A stretch of 64,000 nt of DNA from Fictibacillus terranigra (GCF_030412265.1 NZ_JAUHLN010000008.1:1-64000); one strand, 5' to 3'; shown: positions 15,273 through 24,811, numbered from the stretch's first letter. The notes: generated by a model from the sequence alone, not told the origin. A program made the numbers and translations.

Positions 15273-16685
15273 TTACCGAATTTTTCGTATCATAAAATTA
15301 TCTTCAAGCAGCAGCCGATTTTGCGGGAATGGGTAGCCAAGTACCCAATAACTAATCCCGCGCAGTCCATAGTCTTTTACTGTATCAAATTTAGATTGGG
15401 CGCTGCGAGCATCCTCAAACCAGACTTCATGTTGGCGCCCCTGTGCATCCGTATAGCGGAAAAATGGAGCTTGTGAAGTGGGATCATAATGAATGGGCAC
15501 TCCATATTGAATGGCCCTGCGGACCGCTTCCTGCTGGCTGAATGTTTCAGCCTCTTGGCCTTTAACATGCGGGAGCAGCCAGTCCCTTGCGTAAACCTGA
15601 AAGCCAAAAAATATTTTGTTTCTCGGTATAACAGTGACGGCGTAATCTAGCACTCTTTTTATTTGATTGAGGGGGGAAATCGCCTGTGGCGGCCCTAAAC
15701 GGTATCCCCATTCATAGGTCATTAACACAACAAAATCAACGATTCTTCCGTGTGCAGGATAATCATGGGCTTCAACTAACAATCCTTTTTGTTCGCCGCT
15801 CGTTTTTGGGGCAAGGGCGGTCGATACAAAATATCCTTCAGGATGCAAGCGACTGACAGTACGTTGTAAAAATTGGTTGTATAATTCACGGTCTGATTGA
15901 TAGACGTTTTCAAAGTCCACGTTCAGCCCAACATATCCTTTTTCTTTCATTATTTTAATGATATTGGTTAACAATTGATCTTGGATTGCACTACTTGAAA
16001 GTATCGTGTGAGCAAGGCGAGAACCCGGATCTTTAGCTGTGAAATTGGTAATACATAGGACTGGCATAACCCTCTCGGCTGCACAAGCTTGAATAATGGG
16101 AGTATCATTGATGGAACTCAGCTCGCCATCTTCTCGCATTCTATAGGCAAAAGGCATCCAATAGGTTAAATACCGGCCGGTTTCCCGAACCTCACGGGCT
16201 CCTGCTTCTCCTTCATTGTTCGTATACGCGTTAACATCAATGACTGGTTTCTTAAAAGGAATGATTAAAACAGAGCCGGGCGAGATCATATTCGGATTTT
16301 GGATTCCATTCGCTCTCATGATCTCTTGAACAGTCGTGCCATATCGCTGTGCAATTTGCCATAACTTTTCTCCGGGTTGAACAGTATATGTTCTCGCAGG
16401 TACGACTAACACCATGCCGGGATGAAACCGGGAAGGGTCTGTAATGTGGTTTATGTGCAGAATCGCTTGTACCGTTGTTCCATATTTATGGGCAATCTTC
16501 CATAATGATTCTCCAGTCCGGACAGTATGCATCCTATGAGCCGTAGGAATGACAAGCGCCAAACCACTGACCAGTTTATTAGGCTCTTCTAAATGGTTCG
16601 CAGTTATTATATGATTTATCGTTACGCCATATCGCTGGGAAATCGCCCAAACTGATTCACCACGTTGTACTACATGAATTTGCAC
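15273..16685 (-). CDS. spore-cortex-type GH18 glycosidase with three LysM domains (SleL/YaaH-like)
   Basis: A 470-residue protein. GTG 16685 is chosen as AAGGAGG lies 7 bases upstream. Three LysM repeats (about 2-46, 50-95, 98-143; each HxVxxGExxWxIAxxYG...NxIxxPxxxxxGxxLxIP) bind cortex peptidoglycan. A glycoside hydrolase family 18 domain fills the rest, with the catalytic segment GLNVDFENVYQSDRELY. SleL, YaaH and YdhD have the same plan with two LysM repeats and act as N-acetylglucosaminidases or epimerase-like enzymes during germination; this one has an extra repeat. No signal peptide, as usual for proteins placed on the spore from the mother cell. Confidence 0.88.
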   Translation of the reverse strand: MQIHVVQRGESVWAISQRYGVTINHIITANHLEEPNKLVSGLALVIPTAHRMHTVRTGESLWKIAHKYGTTVQAILHINHITDPSRFHPGMVLVVPARTYTVQPGEKLWQIAQRYGTTVQEIMRANGIQNPNMISPGSVLIIPFKKPVIDVNAYTNNEGEAGAREVRETGRYLTYWMPFAYRMREDGELSSINDTPIIQACAAERVMPVLCITNFTAKDPGSRLAHTILSSSAIQDQLLTNIIKIMKEKGYVGLNVDFENVYQSDRELYNQFLQRTVSRLHPEGYFVSTALAPKTSGEQKGLLVEAHDYPAHGRIVDFVVLMTYEWGYRLGPPQAISPLNQIKRVLDYAVTVIPRNKIFFGFQVYARDWLLPHVKGQEAETFSQQEAVRRAIQYGVPIHYDPTSQAPFFRYTDAQGRQHEVWFEDARSAQSKFDTVKDYGLRGISYWVLGYPFPQNRLLLEDNFMIRKIR

Positions 16686-16724
16686 TCTCTTCCCTCCTTC
16701 AAAAAGATTTTCCTCCACAATTTC

Positions 16725-16750
16725 ATGTATGCAGAATTAGATAATTCTAT
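16725..16750 (-). promoter_or_regulatory. possible SigE promoter
   Basis: On the minus strand CATACAT (16731-16725) resembles the SigE -10 CATACANT, with ATAG 15 bases upstream as a partial -35. YaaH/YdhD genes are SigE-dependent in Bacillus subtilis, which makes it plausible. Confidence 0.4.
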
Positions 16751-17097
16751 TCCCCTTAATAGAGTTGGCTTCCAAAAATAAGAGCGAGCAACATCTATAT
16801 AATGTTTCTACGCAGAGCAGTTTGTTGATAGGCGTTACACGAAGGGATAAATTGTAGCGTTATCATCACGTTACGGATACGATTCAAAAATACGTATTTA
16901 CAAAGTTATAATACCATTATAATATACAAGTATGAGAAAAATAATAAAGAAGAAGGAGGGTAATTGGTTTTATAAACGGCAGTCAATGCCTCCTTTACGT
17001 GTTTAAGCCAGCAATTTATAGTATACTAATAGGAAGGGGACAGCGATCTCCATTACTATGCTATTGTAAGTGGCACGATAAAGGAGAGTTCTTTTCA

Positions 17098-17343
17098 GTG
17101 GAGGTAGAAGGAAAAATTCGAAAAATCGGTAACTCTTTAGGCGTACTTTTGCCTTCTTTTATGGCAAAATCCATTGGGATTGAAGAAGGAGATTCCGTGT
17201 ACATTCGTGTGGAGAATGATGCGATAAAAATTTCGTGTACACCTAACAATGATCAAGAGGATTATCTGGTATTTAAGAAAAAGGTAATAGCGATTGTGGA
17301 AGAGTACCTGCAAGACCGAGAACAGGGAAAGAAGCCGGAATAA
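17098..17343 (+). CDS. AbrB/MazE-like DNA-binding protein
   Basis: An 81-residue protein starting with GTG at 17098; AAAGGAG lies 10 bases upstream. Residues 1-45 (GKIRKIGNSLGVLLPSFMAKSIGIEEGDSVYI) are a swapped-hairpin SpoVT/AbrB fold as in MazE antitoxins. The C-terminal 35 residues are charged. No toxin gene follows; a terminator overlaps the stop codon, so it is monocistronic and could be a small regulator or orphan antitoxin. A TATAAT box at about 16918 may belong to its promoter, which would give a leader near 170 bases. Confidence 0.75.
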   Translation: MEVEGKIRKIGNSLGVLLPSFMAKSIGIEEGDSVYIRVENDAIKISCTPNNDQEDYLVFKKKVIAIVEEYLQDREQGKKPE

Positions 17344-17360
17344 ACGGCTTCTTTTTTGTT
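17329..17360 (+). terminator. rho-independent terminator
   Basis: AAGAAGCCGG pairs with CGGCTTCTT around AATAAA, then TTTTT. The left arm lies in the last codons of the AbrB-like gene. Confidence 0.8.
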
Positions 17361-17568
17361 TTATATATACCTAGTCCATTGACGTTTTTGAAAATTCTCT
17401 TGGCCCAGTAGTCATTAAATGGTTTAAGTTGGTTCCCTTATTGTCTTCTTCGCTGTTATTTTTTGATCATGCAAAACCAGGAACATTGACTCATATACAA
17501 AACGCTCACCTTCTTGTATGTTTTAATTAAGTTTCAACAAGGTTAAAACATTTTAAAGGAGGCTTTTT

Positions 17569-17640
17569 ATGAAAAAACATTACTCACTTTTTCATCAACC
17601 GCGTTCTTCGTATGTAATCGCAAAACCAGGAACCGAGTAA
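17569..17640 (+). CDS. 23-codon frame with strong ribosome binding site
   Basis: AAAGGAGG at 17556-17563 precedes ATG 17569; the frame encodes a 23-residue peptide starting MKKHYSLF and ending AKPGTE. In the next frame the same bases resemble a signal-peptide core (LLTFSSTAFFV), so it may be the shifted start of a decayed secreted-protein gene. A short leader peptide is the alternative. Confidence 0.3.
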   Translation: MKKHYSLFHQPRSSYVIAKPGTE

Positions 17641-17709
17641 TCCAACGAATAGTCGGGTTTCATTGGAAATTGTTGTGTAAGGTAACTTTCATGATAAGGA
17701 GCGATTAAG

Positions 17710-18312
17710 ATGAAAAAAAGAAACGTTAAAAAAATGGGTGTAGCTCTTGTGTTCTCGGTATCTGTATTTACCGGGGTTGGAATTGGACATGCCTTTGCAG
17801 ATACTTTTCAGGAAACTGCAAAGATGTCTGGCCCCCATTACAGTAATGATGCACATTTAAAGTATCTTCCAACTTTACCGGATGACGGTTACAGGCCGGC
17901 TGAGGAAGCGTATACGGGATGGGAGTATGAAAAGGTAACAAAATCGAAACACAAGAAAACCTATTGGGATCATGAAGCAGACAATTCCAAAAACAAAGAG
18001 AAACGGACAGTTTCTATGAGTGTTGAAAGATCTAAATATACAAGTTCATCGGCTTCATCAACAGGCAGTCTTAAAGCAGCCGTTGCGGAAATTGCGATCC
18101 ATTATGAAACTGGGTGGGGTAAGACAAAGAGGGTTAGTACCACTTGTACGTATACTATTCCTGCAAAGCAAAAACATCTTCTGAAGTTTGGAAGTAAATA
18201 TGTAAAATCGGCTGGATATGAACGCTACTATAATATGGGCAAATTGAAAAAGAAAAGATCCATCCATAATAAGTGGACATATCGGGAGTATTCAGCACAA
18301 GAACCGATTTAA
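17710..18312 (+). CDS. secreted protein of unknown function
   Basis: A 200-residue protein with AAGGAG 8 bases before ATG 17710. A clear signal peptide (MKKRNVKKMG, hydrophobic to about 30, cut near AFA-D) is followed by a lysine- and tyrosine-rich region with no cysteine pairs apart from one in TTCTYTIP. Its codon use resembles the neighbours. It ends 12 bases before the next gene, so both are probably one transcript. I do not recognise the family; a wall-associated or secreted peptide-like role is only a guess. Confidence 0.65.
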   Translation: MKKRNVKKMGVALVFSVSVFTGVGIGHAFADTFQETAKMSGPHYSNDAHLKYLPTLPDDGYRPAEEAYTGWEYEKVTKSKHKKTYWDHEADNSKNKEKRTVSMSVERSKYTSSSASSTGSLKAAVAEIAIHYETGWGKTKRVSTTCTYTIPAKQKHLLKFGSKYVKSAGYERYYNMGKLKKKRSIHNKWTYREYSAQEPI

Positions 18313-18324
18313 AGGATGAGGAGA

Positions 18325-18939
18325 ATGAACAAATTTTTGGCTGCCTTGATATTATTTATAGCCATCACAGGTTGTTCCAATGAGGAAAACCAATCTGATC
18401 CTAAAGAGAAAGAAGCCTCAACCCAAGAATCTGAAGCAAATAAAAGACAAACAGCGGAGTTAACTGACGAAGAAAGACTGGATTTTGGTAAACGGTTTGA
18501 TAATTTCAATTTTCATCCAACCTCATTTAAGGTACACATTAAGGATCATAAGCTCGTTCTTGATATGGACTATCAATTAAGTGCAAAGCTTGTAAATTTC
18601 TTATCACATGGAATCGTTTACTCCTATGGAATTGGTTTTCCTGATCAGACTGTTCAAGTAACTTCGCTGGAACAATCCACATTTAAGCCTGGCCCATCTT
18701 TTTCAAAGGGTGATTCACAGGGGAAGTTTTGTCATTTACGCTTAGTTGAAGACATCCCTCATCGCTTAACGAAAAAGCAAATCAATACTCTAGAAACGCA
18801 CATCAAAGGTTATTCTTTCGTTATATTAAATAAAGATAACGATACTGTATTTATCATGAATGACATTTATGAGCGGTCAACGATAGACCCTGGGAATGCG
18901 ATACAGGAGGACTTAGGAAAAGTGGAGATTAAAAGTTAA
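18325..18939 (+). CDS. lipoprotein of unknown function
   Basis: A 204-residue lipoprotein. ATG 18325 is preferred over 18316 because GAGGAG overlaps the earlier codon. The lipobox is IAITGC at about residues 13-18, followed by an acidic, glutamate-rich linker and a globular region to the end. It is the second gene of a two-gene unit with the secreted protein before it, suggesting that they work together at the cell surface. Family not recognised. Confidence 0.65.
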   Translation: MNKFLAALILFIAITGCSNEENQSDPKEKEASTQESEANKRQTAELTDEERLDFGKRFDNFNFHPTSFKVHIKDHKLVLDMDYQLSAKLVNFLSHGIVYSYGIGFPDQTVQVTSLEQSTFKPGPSFSKGDSQGKFCHLRLVEDIPHRLTKKQINTLETHIKGYSFVILNKDNDTVFIMNDIYERSTIDPGNAIQEDLGKVEIKS

Positions 18940-19241
18940 TATGGATTTACCACGAGCGTTGTTCAAATAGACAAATCCCCTTTACTTCTAAGGATCACGA
19001 ATTTGAACACAATTATAAATGCTTGCGATTATGTAAACATAAACGCATATATAAACACAATTGTATTTGGATATAAAAATAAGAAAATTACACCATAAAG
19101 AAGAAAGGACTGAATGAGAGATTTTAAATGATGGTGTTTAAGCAACAAAATGAAAGGGCCAGGGTAGTGCGGAAGCGAAAGCCACAGAAGATGGCTATAA
19201 CAAAGTAAGGATTACCTGCCGCTGTTTTTTAACCATAGAAA
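18940..19241. other. gap without supported gene
   Basis: AT-rich with a coding-like but broken stretch near 19145-19230 (pieces such as AEAKATEDGYNK). No start or ribosome binding site. Confidence 0.3.
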
Positions 19242-19273
19242 AGCCGATTTCTGCTAAGGAATCGGCTCTTTTC
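19242..19273 (+). terminator. rho-independent terminator
   Basis: AGCCGATT pairs with AATCGGCT, followed by CTTTTC; likely end of the two-gene secreted/lipoprotein unit or a lost gene. Confidence 0.55.
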
Positions 19274-19433
19274 ATAAAGAGTGAGGTTAAGTATCCAAAT
19301 TGTGTTGCACAGAGGGGCTCGTTTTTTCTTGGCCCTCAGCGATTTACTCTTCGTCAACGGTTGAAATCTTACAATTTGATTTAATGACAATAAGAAAAGG
19401 ATGGATCGGAATAATCCATCTCTGTTTTTATAA

Positions 19434-19829
19434 TCATCGCCTATTTTTTAAGACAGTTATCACTTTATCCAATGCTTCCGTATTTTCTTTCGACATCTGA
19501 TTCGTGGACTTCTGCTGCTCTAATAACTGAATCAAACGGTTTCGAATCTGTTCTTCCTTGTGGCCATTTTTTGTTGGCTGTTTTTGACTATGAAGTGACT
19601 TTATTTCATTGTGCAATGCGATCATCTCTTCCCGTAAGGCTTTGACTTCATTAGGGACATTTTTATTATCTCTTTTTGCTACCACAGATCTGGAGTCGAT
19701 ATTCTGAGGTTTTCTTTCTTCTACTTGAATTTTCACATCGGCTTTTTCATTCGCTACTACTTTTGCGGTTCCAATCACACCCGCTATCCCTAATAATCCA
19801 GCCAGCATGAGAACGGTTGCTCGTTTCAT
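19434..19829 (-). CDS. secreted coiled-coil protein of unknown function
   Basis: A 131-residue exported protein. AGGAG lies 9 bases before ATG 19829. An N-terminal signal peptide (MKRATVLMLAGLLGIAGVIG, cut near VVA-NE) leads into a charged region with heptad-like spacing, ALREEMIALHNEIKSLHSQ (about 64-83) and a second helix IRNRLIQLLEQQK. Such small helical secreted proteins are common in Bacillaceae and mostly unstudied. It stands alone. Family not recognised. Confidence 0.6.
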   Translation of the reverse strand: MKRATVLMLAGLLGIAGVIGTAKVVANEKADVKIQVEERKPQNIDSRSVVAKRDNKNVPNEVKALREEMIALHNEIKSLHSQKQPTKNGHKEEQIRNRLIQLLEQQKSTNQMSKENTEALDKVITVLKNRR

Positions 19830-20188
19830 TTCCTTAAACTCCTAAAACAGTGTCATACACTTAGTTTAGACAAGGAATTTAATATTAGTCCGGCAAATTC
19901 AACAATACACCCTGTGACGATTTGTAGATAAACAACCCGTTCCATCGAACAAAATTCATAGTTCTTCAAATTCACCATTTGAAAGCTTTATGAAAAGCAG
20001 GTTTTCAAGACCGCGGGCAAATCAAATATGGACCGGTTGGACCTGATATGTGCTGCACCTAGATATATAAATCTCATCGTTTTATTTTCTGATAATCGTG
20101 TAATAAATTCTAGAGTTGATGAAATTAGAAGGTATTTTTTAGTTTTTCTTGTATAGAGGGAGTAACGAAACTAGGAGGAATGAAGAAG
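19830..20188. other. gap without supported gene
   Basis: Divergent region between the minus-strand coiled-coil gene and the Gfo/Idh genes; promoters for both must lie here but I could not assign them. Confidence 0.3.
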
Positions 20189-21253
20189 ATGACAAATCAT
20201 ATTTCAATCGGATTAATTGGTTTAGGCGGCATGGCAAATCACCATATCAATCTTTTATCTCAATTAAAAAATGTTTCGGTTAGCGCTGTATCAGATGTGA
20301 ATAAAGAGCAGCTCCAGATGATTGGAGACAAGCTGAATATCCCTCAGAATAAAAGATACGAAGATTATGAGGAACTGATAAAAGATTCAGAGGTAGATGC
20401 TGTCATTTCAATCGTACCCAATTATTTACACGCCAAAATTATAAGTGATTGCATTCAGCATCAAAAGCCGATTATGACAGAAAAACCATTCACATTAAAT
20501 TTTGAAGAAGCTGCAGAACTTAAAAAACAGTATGAAAAACAACCCATTCCGTGCATGGTCGGGTTTTCTTACCGTTATGTTGCTTCGTTCCGCTATGCTA
20601 AAGATTTGCTTCAGCAGAATAAGATAGGAAAGCTGCGGCATATCTCGGTCCGTTATTTACAGGACTGGGGCATCCCAGCGGTTCAAACCCCTTTAACTTG
20701 GCGCTTCAAGAAAGCGCTTTCTGGTTCGGGTGCACTCGGAGATCTTGGTTCACACATGATCGATACAGCCCGTTTTTTTGCTGGAGAGTTTCAGCATCTT
20801 AAAAGTTTAAATACTACATTTATAAATAAAAGAGCCTCCCTGGACCAAACCAAACAGCTTGAAGAAGTAGATGTTGATGATTATTCGGCGTTTATCGCGG
20901 TGCTCGATCATGAAATTGTGGGACAGTTTATGACAACTAGGAATGCGGTCGGTTTTTCGAACGCATTAGAGGTTACCCTTTTTGGAGATGAAGGAACGAT
21001 GGAGTTTTCTTGCGAGCGCCCTGACGAAATTAGTTTGATTCAATTCAATCATGAACAGAAAACGAGAGATAGAACGAGCCTAGAAGTCCCTTTAAACTAT
21101 AAAAGGAATCAGCTCGAGGACTTCATAGATTTAATTAACGGTGTTTCACCAGAGGACTGCCCAACCTTTTATGATGGCTATGAAAATCAAAAGGTGCTTC
21201 ATCAAATTCTTGAAGACGCGACAATCACCTCTGAGCATGAGGTGATAAAGTGA
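20189..21253 (+). CDS. Gfo/Idh/MocA-family oxidoreductase (first of pair)
   Basis: A 354-residue dehydrogenase. GGAGG is 10 bases before ATG 20189 and too close to an ATG at 20180. The N-terminal Rossmann fold has GLIGLGGMANHH (about residues 7-18); the family signature EKPFTLN follows near residue 100 and the C-terminal alpha/beta domain contains the DLGSHMIDTARFF segment with the catalytic histidine. Such enzymes oxidise or reduce sugars or sugar derivatives with NAD(P). It overlaps the next gene by 4 bases (translational coupling). Next to an alpha-glucan uptake locus it may modify imported oligosaccharides, as glucoside 3-dehydrogenases do. Confidence 0.88.
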   Translation: MTNHISIGLIGLGGMANHHINLLSQLKNVSVSAVSDVNKEQLQMIGDKLNIPQNKRYEDYEELIKDSEVDAVISIVPNYLHAKIISDCIQHQKPIMTEKPFTLNFEEAAELKKQYEKQPIPCMVGFSYRYVASFRYAKDLLQQNKIGKLRHISVRYLQDWGIPAVQTPLTWRFKKALSGSGALGDLGSHMIDTARFFAGEFQHLKSLNTTFINKRASLDQTKQLEEVDVDDYSAFIAVLDHEIVGQFMTTRNAVGFSNALEVTLFGDEGTMEFSCERPDEISLIQFNHEQKTRDRTSLEVPLNYKRNQLEDFIDLINGVSPEDCPTFYDGYENQKVLHQILEDATITSEHEVIK

Positions 21254-22305
21254 AACAAATTAAAGTAGGTGTAATCGGAGCGAGCTGGTTTGCAGATTTA
21301 TGGTATTTACCCGTTCTCAGCCTACACCCGAATGCTGAGCTGTCAGCCATCTGCAGTGAGAAAGGAAACAATGCCCGTTTAATGGCTGGAAAATACGGAA
21401 TCCCAAGAAGCTATACTTCCTATGAAGAAATGATAGTTACAGAGAATTTAGACGGTGTGTGTATCATCACACCGAATAGGACACATGCTGATATGGTCTT
21501 AACAGCAGCAAAGAACGGTCTGCACATTATTTGTGAGAAGCCTTTAACGCTTAATGCAGAGGAATCTGCAAAAATAGTAGATGCTGTAAAAAATTCGTCT
21601 ATCATTCATGCAGTAAACTTTACATATCGTGAAAATCCTGCTATTAAAAAGATGAAGAATGAGCTGCTGAAACATAGAATAGGAAACATCCTTGAAGCTG
21701 ATTTTGAATACACCGGTGATTATGGAATACAATCCTCACCCGGGTGGAGAAGTGATGTCCAGCTTGGTGGAGAAGGCGGTGTCCTTGCTGATCTTGGGTC
21801 TCATCTTATTGATCTGGCACATTATCTGTTTGATGGATCGATTCGTCCCCTGTCGGCTTCCACTCAGATTTTAAAACGAGACCATCACGAAAAAGAGAAA
21901 GCACCCGATTCGGTGTTCTTTGCAGCAAAACTGCCTAATGACGCAATCGCAAACTTTCAGACTAGCTGGGTTCGCTACCAAGGGGACAGGGGACAAACGA
22001 TTAAGATCAATCTTTACGGTGACAAAGGAAAAATAAAACTGTTATCAACAGAGTTCGGCATTCAGCTTTCTATTCAGGACGAAAGAAACGAAACCTATAA
22101 GTGGAAAGAAACAGAAGAAAGCGGAGAAGAAAATTTCCGTCCATGGCGGTTAACACCAGGAAACGAAATATGGAAGTGGATAGACAGGATATCCAGCCAA
22201 AATTCAGCGATTCAGCAGCCGGATTTCTACGATGGGCATCAGGTACAGAACGTTATGGAGCAGATTCTACAACTGTCTTCAAAACAAAATAACAAGCTTT
22301 TCTAG
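21250..22305 (+). CDS. Gfo/Idh/MocA-family oxidoreductase (second of pair)
   Basis: A 351-residue paralogue of the preceding gene. GTG 21250 follows GAGGTGATAAA. Motifs: GVIGASWFADLW at the N-terminus, EKPLTLN near residue 97, and DLGSHLIDLAHYLFDG. Pairs of such enzymes often carry out successive or reversible oxidation steps on one substrate. A weak hairpin after the stop may end the unit. The pair precedes the ABC operon and may serve the same sugar, though this is inference from position. Confidence 0.87.
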   Translation: MKQIKVGVIGASWFADLWYLPVLSLHPNAELSAICSEKGNNARLMAGKYGIPRSYTSYEEMIVTENLDGVCIITPNRTHADMVLTAAKNGLHIICEKPLTLNAEESAKIVDAVKNSSIIHAVNFTYRENPAIKKMKNELLKHRIGNILEADFEYTGDYGIQSSPGWRSDVQLGGEGGVLADLGSHLIDLAHYLFDGSIRPLSASTQILKRDHHEKEKAPDSVFFAAKLPNDAIANFQTSWVRYQGDRGQTIKINLYGDKGKIKLLSTEFGIQLSIQDERNETYKWKETEESGEENFRPWRLTPGNEIWKWIDRISSQNSAIQQPDFYDGHQVQNVMEQILQLSSKQNNKLF

Positions 22306-22308
22306 CTT

Positions 22309-22358
22309 AAGGTGTATTATTTCTCTTTTAAAAAGGGATATAGTGCACCTTTTTTTAC
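22309..22358 (+). terminator. probable terminator behind the Gfo/Idh pair
   Basis: AAGGTG...CACCTT with a long internal region, followed by TTTTTTT. Weak stem. Confidence 0.4.
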
Positions 22359-22409
22359 AACACAAACCGAAGCCAGTCCTTTGTGGAAGATTATACACCA
22401 TTTAAATAA

Positions 22410-22423
22410 TGAAAGCGGTTACT
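22410..22423 (+). promoter_or_regulatory. cre-like site upstream of ABC operon
   Basis: TGAAAGCGGTTACT differs from the cre consensus only at the last base. A near-identical GCGGTTAC core precedes the GH66 gene, so the two transcripts may share CcpA control. Confidence 0.55.
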
Positions 22424-22479
22424 AATAGTCTGACTATTTTCAATAATGGAACTAACAACAATAAAAGGGGAATTAAAAA

Positions 22480-23757
22480 ATGAAAACACCTTTTTCTAAA
22501 GTGTTAGGAATCTTGTCCATTATTGCCTTGCTTTTCGTAAGCGCTTGCTCATCCTCTGATAGCTCTTCGGAAGAGAGTTCAGATGGAAAAGTAACCATTG
22601 AATATTGGCATACTTACAGTGATCAAGAAGAAAAAGTATTAAAAGAAAAGATTAAACCGATTTTTGAAAAAGAACATCCCAATATAAAGTTGAAATTAAC
22701 GCGCATGCCTTATGAAGGGCTTAAGCAGCAAGTTATTGCAGGTGTCTCAGGAAACGCAGCACCTGACCTCATGCGAATGGACATCATCTGGGTGCCAGAG
22801 TTCGCAAAAATGGGAGCTTTAAAGGAAGTCAGCAGCTTAGACGGCTTTGATAAAGTAAAATCGTCTGTATTTGAAAGTCCTATGGCTACAAATATGTTTG
22901 ACGGAAAATATTATGGTGTTCCAGTCAATACGAACACAAAAATAGCTATCTATGACAAAAAAGTGTTAGACCAAGCCGGTGTAACCGAAGCTCCAAAAAC
23001 AATGCAAGAGCTTGCGGCAGCTGCAAAAAAAGCAAAGGATGCAGGAGCTAAAGGCGGAATCACAGTCGGAGGGGCCAATGCATGGGGTGTGCTTCCATAT
23101 TTCTGGAGCTTAGGCGGCAAATTAACCAATGAAGACTACACAAAAATGGATGGGTTTGTAAACAGCCCTGAAAGTGTAAAAGCGTTAGAACAGATCATTC
23201 TGTGGAAAAAAGACGGTCTTTTAAGCCCGACCATTCTTGGAGGAGAGCCAGGTGCATGGGACGGGATCAAGAAGCATGAATATATGATGCTTGATGACGG
23301 ACCTTGGTTCTACAGTGTCTTGATGAATGAAGAGAAGAAAAAAGAAGACCCATTAGAATATACGGTGCGCGGACTTATACCTGAAGGTCCTGGTGGCAGC
23401 CGTTCTGTAATTGGTGGAGAGGATCTCGTAATCTTTGCAAACTCCAAGCATCCAGAAGAAGCTTGGACATTTGCACAATGGATGCTGACAAAAGAGCCTC
23501 AAAAACTTATGTCTGAAACAGGCTTAATCCCTACGAACCTGAACGCGGCAAAAGACCCTGAGTTTTTAAAAGTTCCGTTTGTAAAAGAGTATGTCGACCA
23601 ATTGGAAACAGCATTACCACGCACACCGATTCCACAGTGGTCTGAATTTGAAAAAGTGTTTAACTTAAACATTGAAAAAGCCATCCGAGGAAAGATGTCA
23701 GTAAAAGAAGCGTTGGATGATACGGCTAAACAAGGAGAAGCCATCCTTAAGAAATAA
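22480..23757 (+). CDS. sugar ABC transporter substrate-binding lipoprotein
   Basis: A 425-residue extracytoplasmic binding protein of the family that includes MalE and MsmE. The lipobox FVSAC (about residues 19-23) is followed by a serine linker, then the bilobal domain starting VTIEYWHTYSDQEEK, and the typical segment GGEDLVIFANSKHPEEAWTF near residue 310. It captures oligosaccharides outside the membrane for the two permeases that follow. No ATPase gene is in the operon; as for many such importers a shared MsmX-type ATPase elsewhere is expected. AAAGGGGAATT precedes ATG 22480. A paralogue is at 29599. Confidence 0.9.
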   Translation: MKTPFSKVLGILSIIALLFVSACSSSDSSSEESSDGKVTIEYWHTYSDQEEKVLKEKIKPIFEKEHPNIKLKLTRMPYEGLKQQVIAGVSGNAAPDLMRMDIIWVPEFAKMGALKEVSSLDGFDKVKSSVFESPMATNMFDGKYYGVPVNTNTKIAIYDKKVLDQAGVTEAPKTMQELAAAAKKAKDAGAKGGITVGGANAWGVLPYFWSLGGKLTNEDYTKMDGFVNSPESVKALEQIILWKKDGLLSPTILGGEPGAWDGIKKHEYMMLDDGPWFYSVLMNEEKKKEDPLEYTVRGLIPEGPGGSRSVIGGEDLVIFANSKHPEEAWTFAQWMLTKEPQKLMSETGLIPTNLNAAKDPEFLKVPFVKEYVDQLETALPRTPIPQWSEFEKVFNLNIEKAIRGKMSVKEALDDTAKQGEAILKK

Positions 23758-23767
23758 AAATCCGCAG

Positions 23768-23792
23768 ATGCACTTCACATAGTGGAGTGCAT
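23768..23792 (+). terminator. intercistronic hairpin between binding protein and permease
   Basis: An 11-bp stem with one wobble (ATGCACTTCAC / GTGGAGTGCAT), loop ATA, then TTTG. Such stems often let the binding-protein mRNA accumulate above the permease mRNA. Confidence 0.55.
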
Positions 23793-23833
23793 TTGTTCAA
23801 CTATCAGATCATTAATCGCAAGGGGGGAGAAAG

Positions 23834-24811
23834 ATGGCATCTGTAAAACCAGAATTAAACCAAGCACCTAAATACAATCAGCAGCCAAATCCCAGATCAG
23901 AAGGAAAGAAAAAAGCCATTACAAAAGGAATCAAACAATGGGGAGAAGTGTTTCCTTTTATTATTATTGGCTTGATTGGAGCCGTTGTTTTTGTTATTTA
24001 TCCCTTGATTAAGGGGGTAATTATGAGCTTTCAAGATTACAGTATCATCCCTGGGGCAGAGAGTCCTTTTGTTGGTCTTGAAAACTATAAAGAAGCATTC
24101 CGCGATGAACAATTTAAATATGCGGTCAGAAATACACTGTTAAACACAGTGGTGACCGTACCGATCAACTGGTTTTTAGGTTTGGTATTTGCTGTACTGA
24201 TCAACATGCATTTTATTAAATATAAAATTGCGTTCAGAACGCTTTACTATTTACCTATCATCACATCCTGGATCGTCGTAGCTTTTTTATTCCGCTTTCT
24301 ATTTGCAGATGGAGAGAGTGGGCTTATAAATTTTTTGTTGCATACAAAGCTCGGGCTCATCGATGAACCGATCAGCTGGCTACAGAATCAATGGACAGCC
24401 ATGTTGGTAATCTGGACATTTCATATTTGGAAAACAGTAGGGTGGACGGTTGTAATCTATTTGGCGGCTTTGCAAGGAATCCCGAAAGAGCTGTATGAAG
24501 CGGCAAGTATCGACGGAGCAAACGGATTAAGACTTTTCCGAAATGTCACCATTCCATTGTTAGGTCCGGTGACGATCTTTGTATTGATCAACCTTGTGAT
24601 CGGCGCATTTAATATTTTTCCGCAAGTGTACTTCATTACCAATGGCGGTCCGATCGGTCAGACTGAAGTTTTACAAAGCATGATCTATAAGGAAGCTTTC
24701 AACAACTTTAATTTTGGGTATTCGTCTGCACTCGGTGTCATGATGGGGCTTACGATCTTTTTCGTAACCTGGACGCAGCAAAAGAAAATTGGAAACCAGC
24801 GATACTTTTAA
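23834..24811 (+). CDS. sugar ABC transporter permease (MalF/UgpA-like)
   Basis: A 325-residue permease with six hydrophobic segments and the ABC-contact loop EAASIDGANGLRLFRNVTIP near residues 215-235. GGGGGAGAAAG precedes ATG 23834. It would form the membrane channel together with the next gene product. The N-terminal ~35 residues are polar and extended compared with minimal members. Confidence 0.9.
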   Translation: MASVKPELNQAPKYNQQPNPRSEGKKKAITKGIKQWGEVFPFIIIGLIGAVVFVIYPLIKGVIMSFQDYSIIPGAESPFVGLENYKEAFRDEQFKYAVRNTLLNTVVTVPINWFLGLVFAVLINMHFIKYKIAFRTLYYLPIITSWIVVAFLFRFLFADGESGLINFLLHTKLGLIDEPISWLQNQWTAMLVIWTFHIWKTVGWTVVIYLAALQGIPKELYEAASIDGANGLRLFRNVTIPLLGPVTIFVLINLVIGAFNIFPQVYFITNGGPIGQTEVLQSMIYKEAFNNFNFGYSSALGVMMGLTIFFVTWTQQKKIGNQRYF

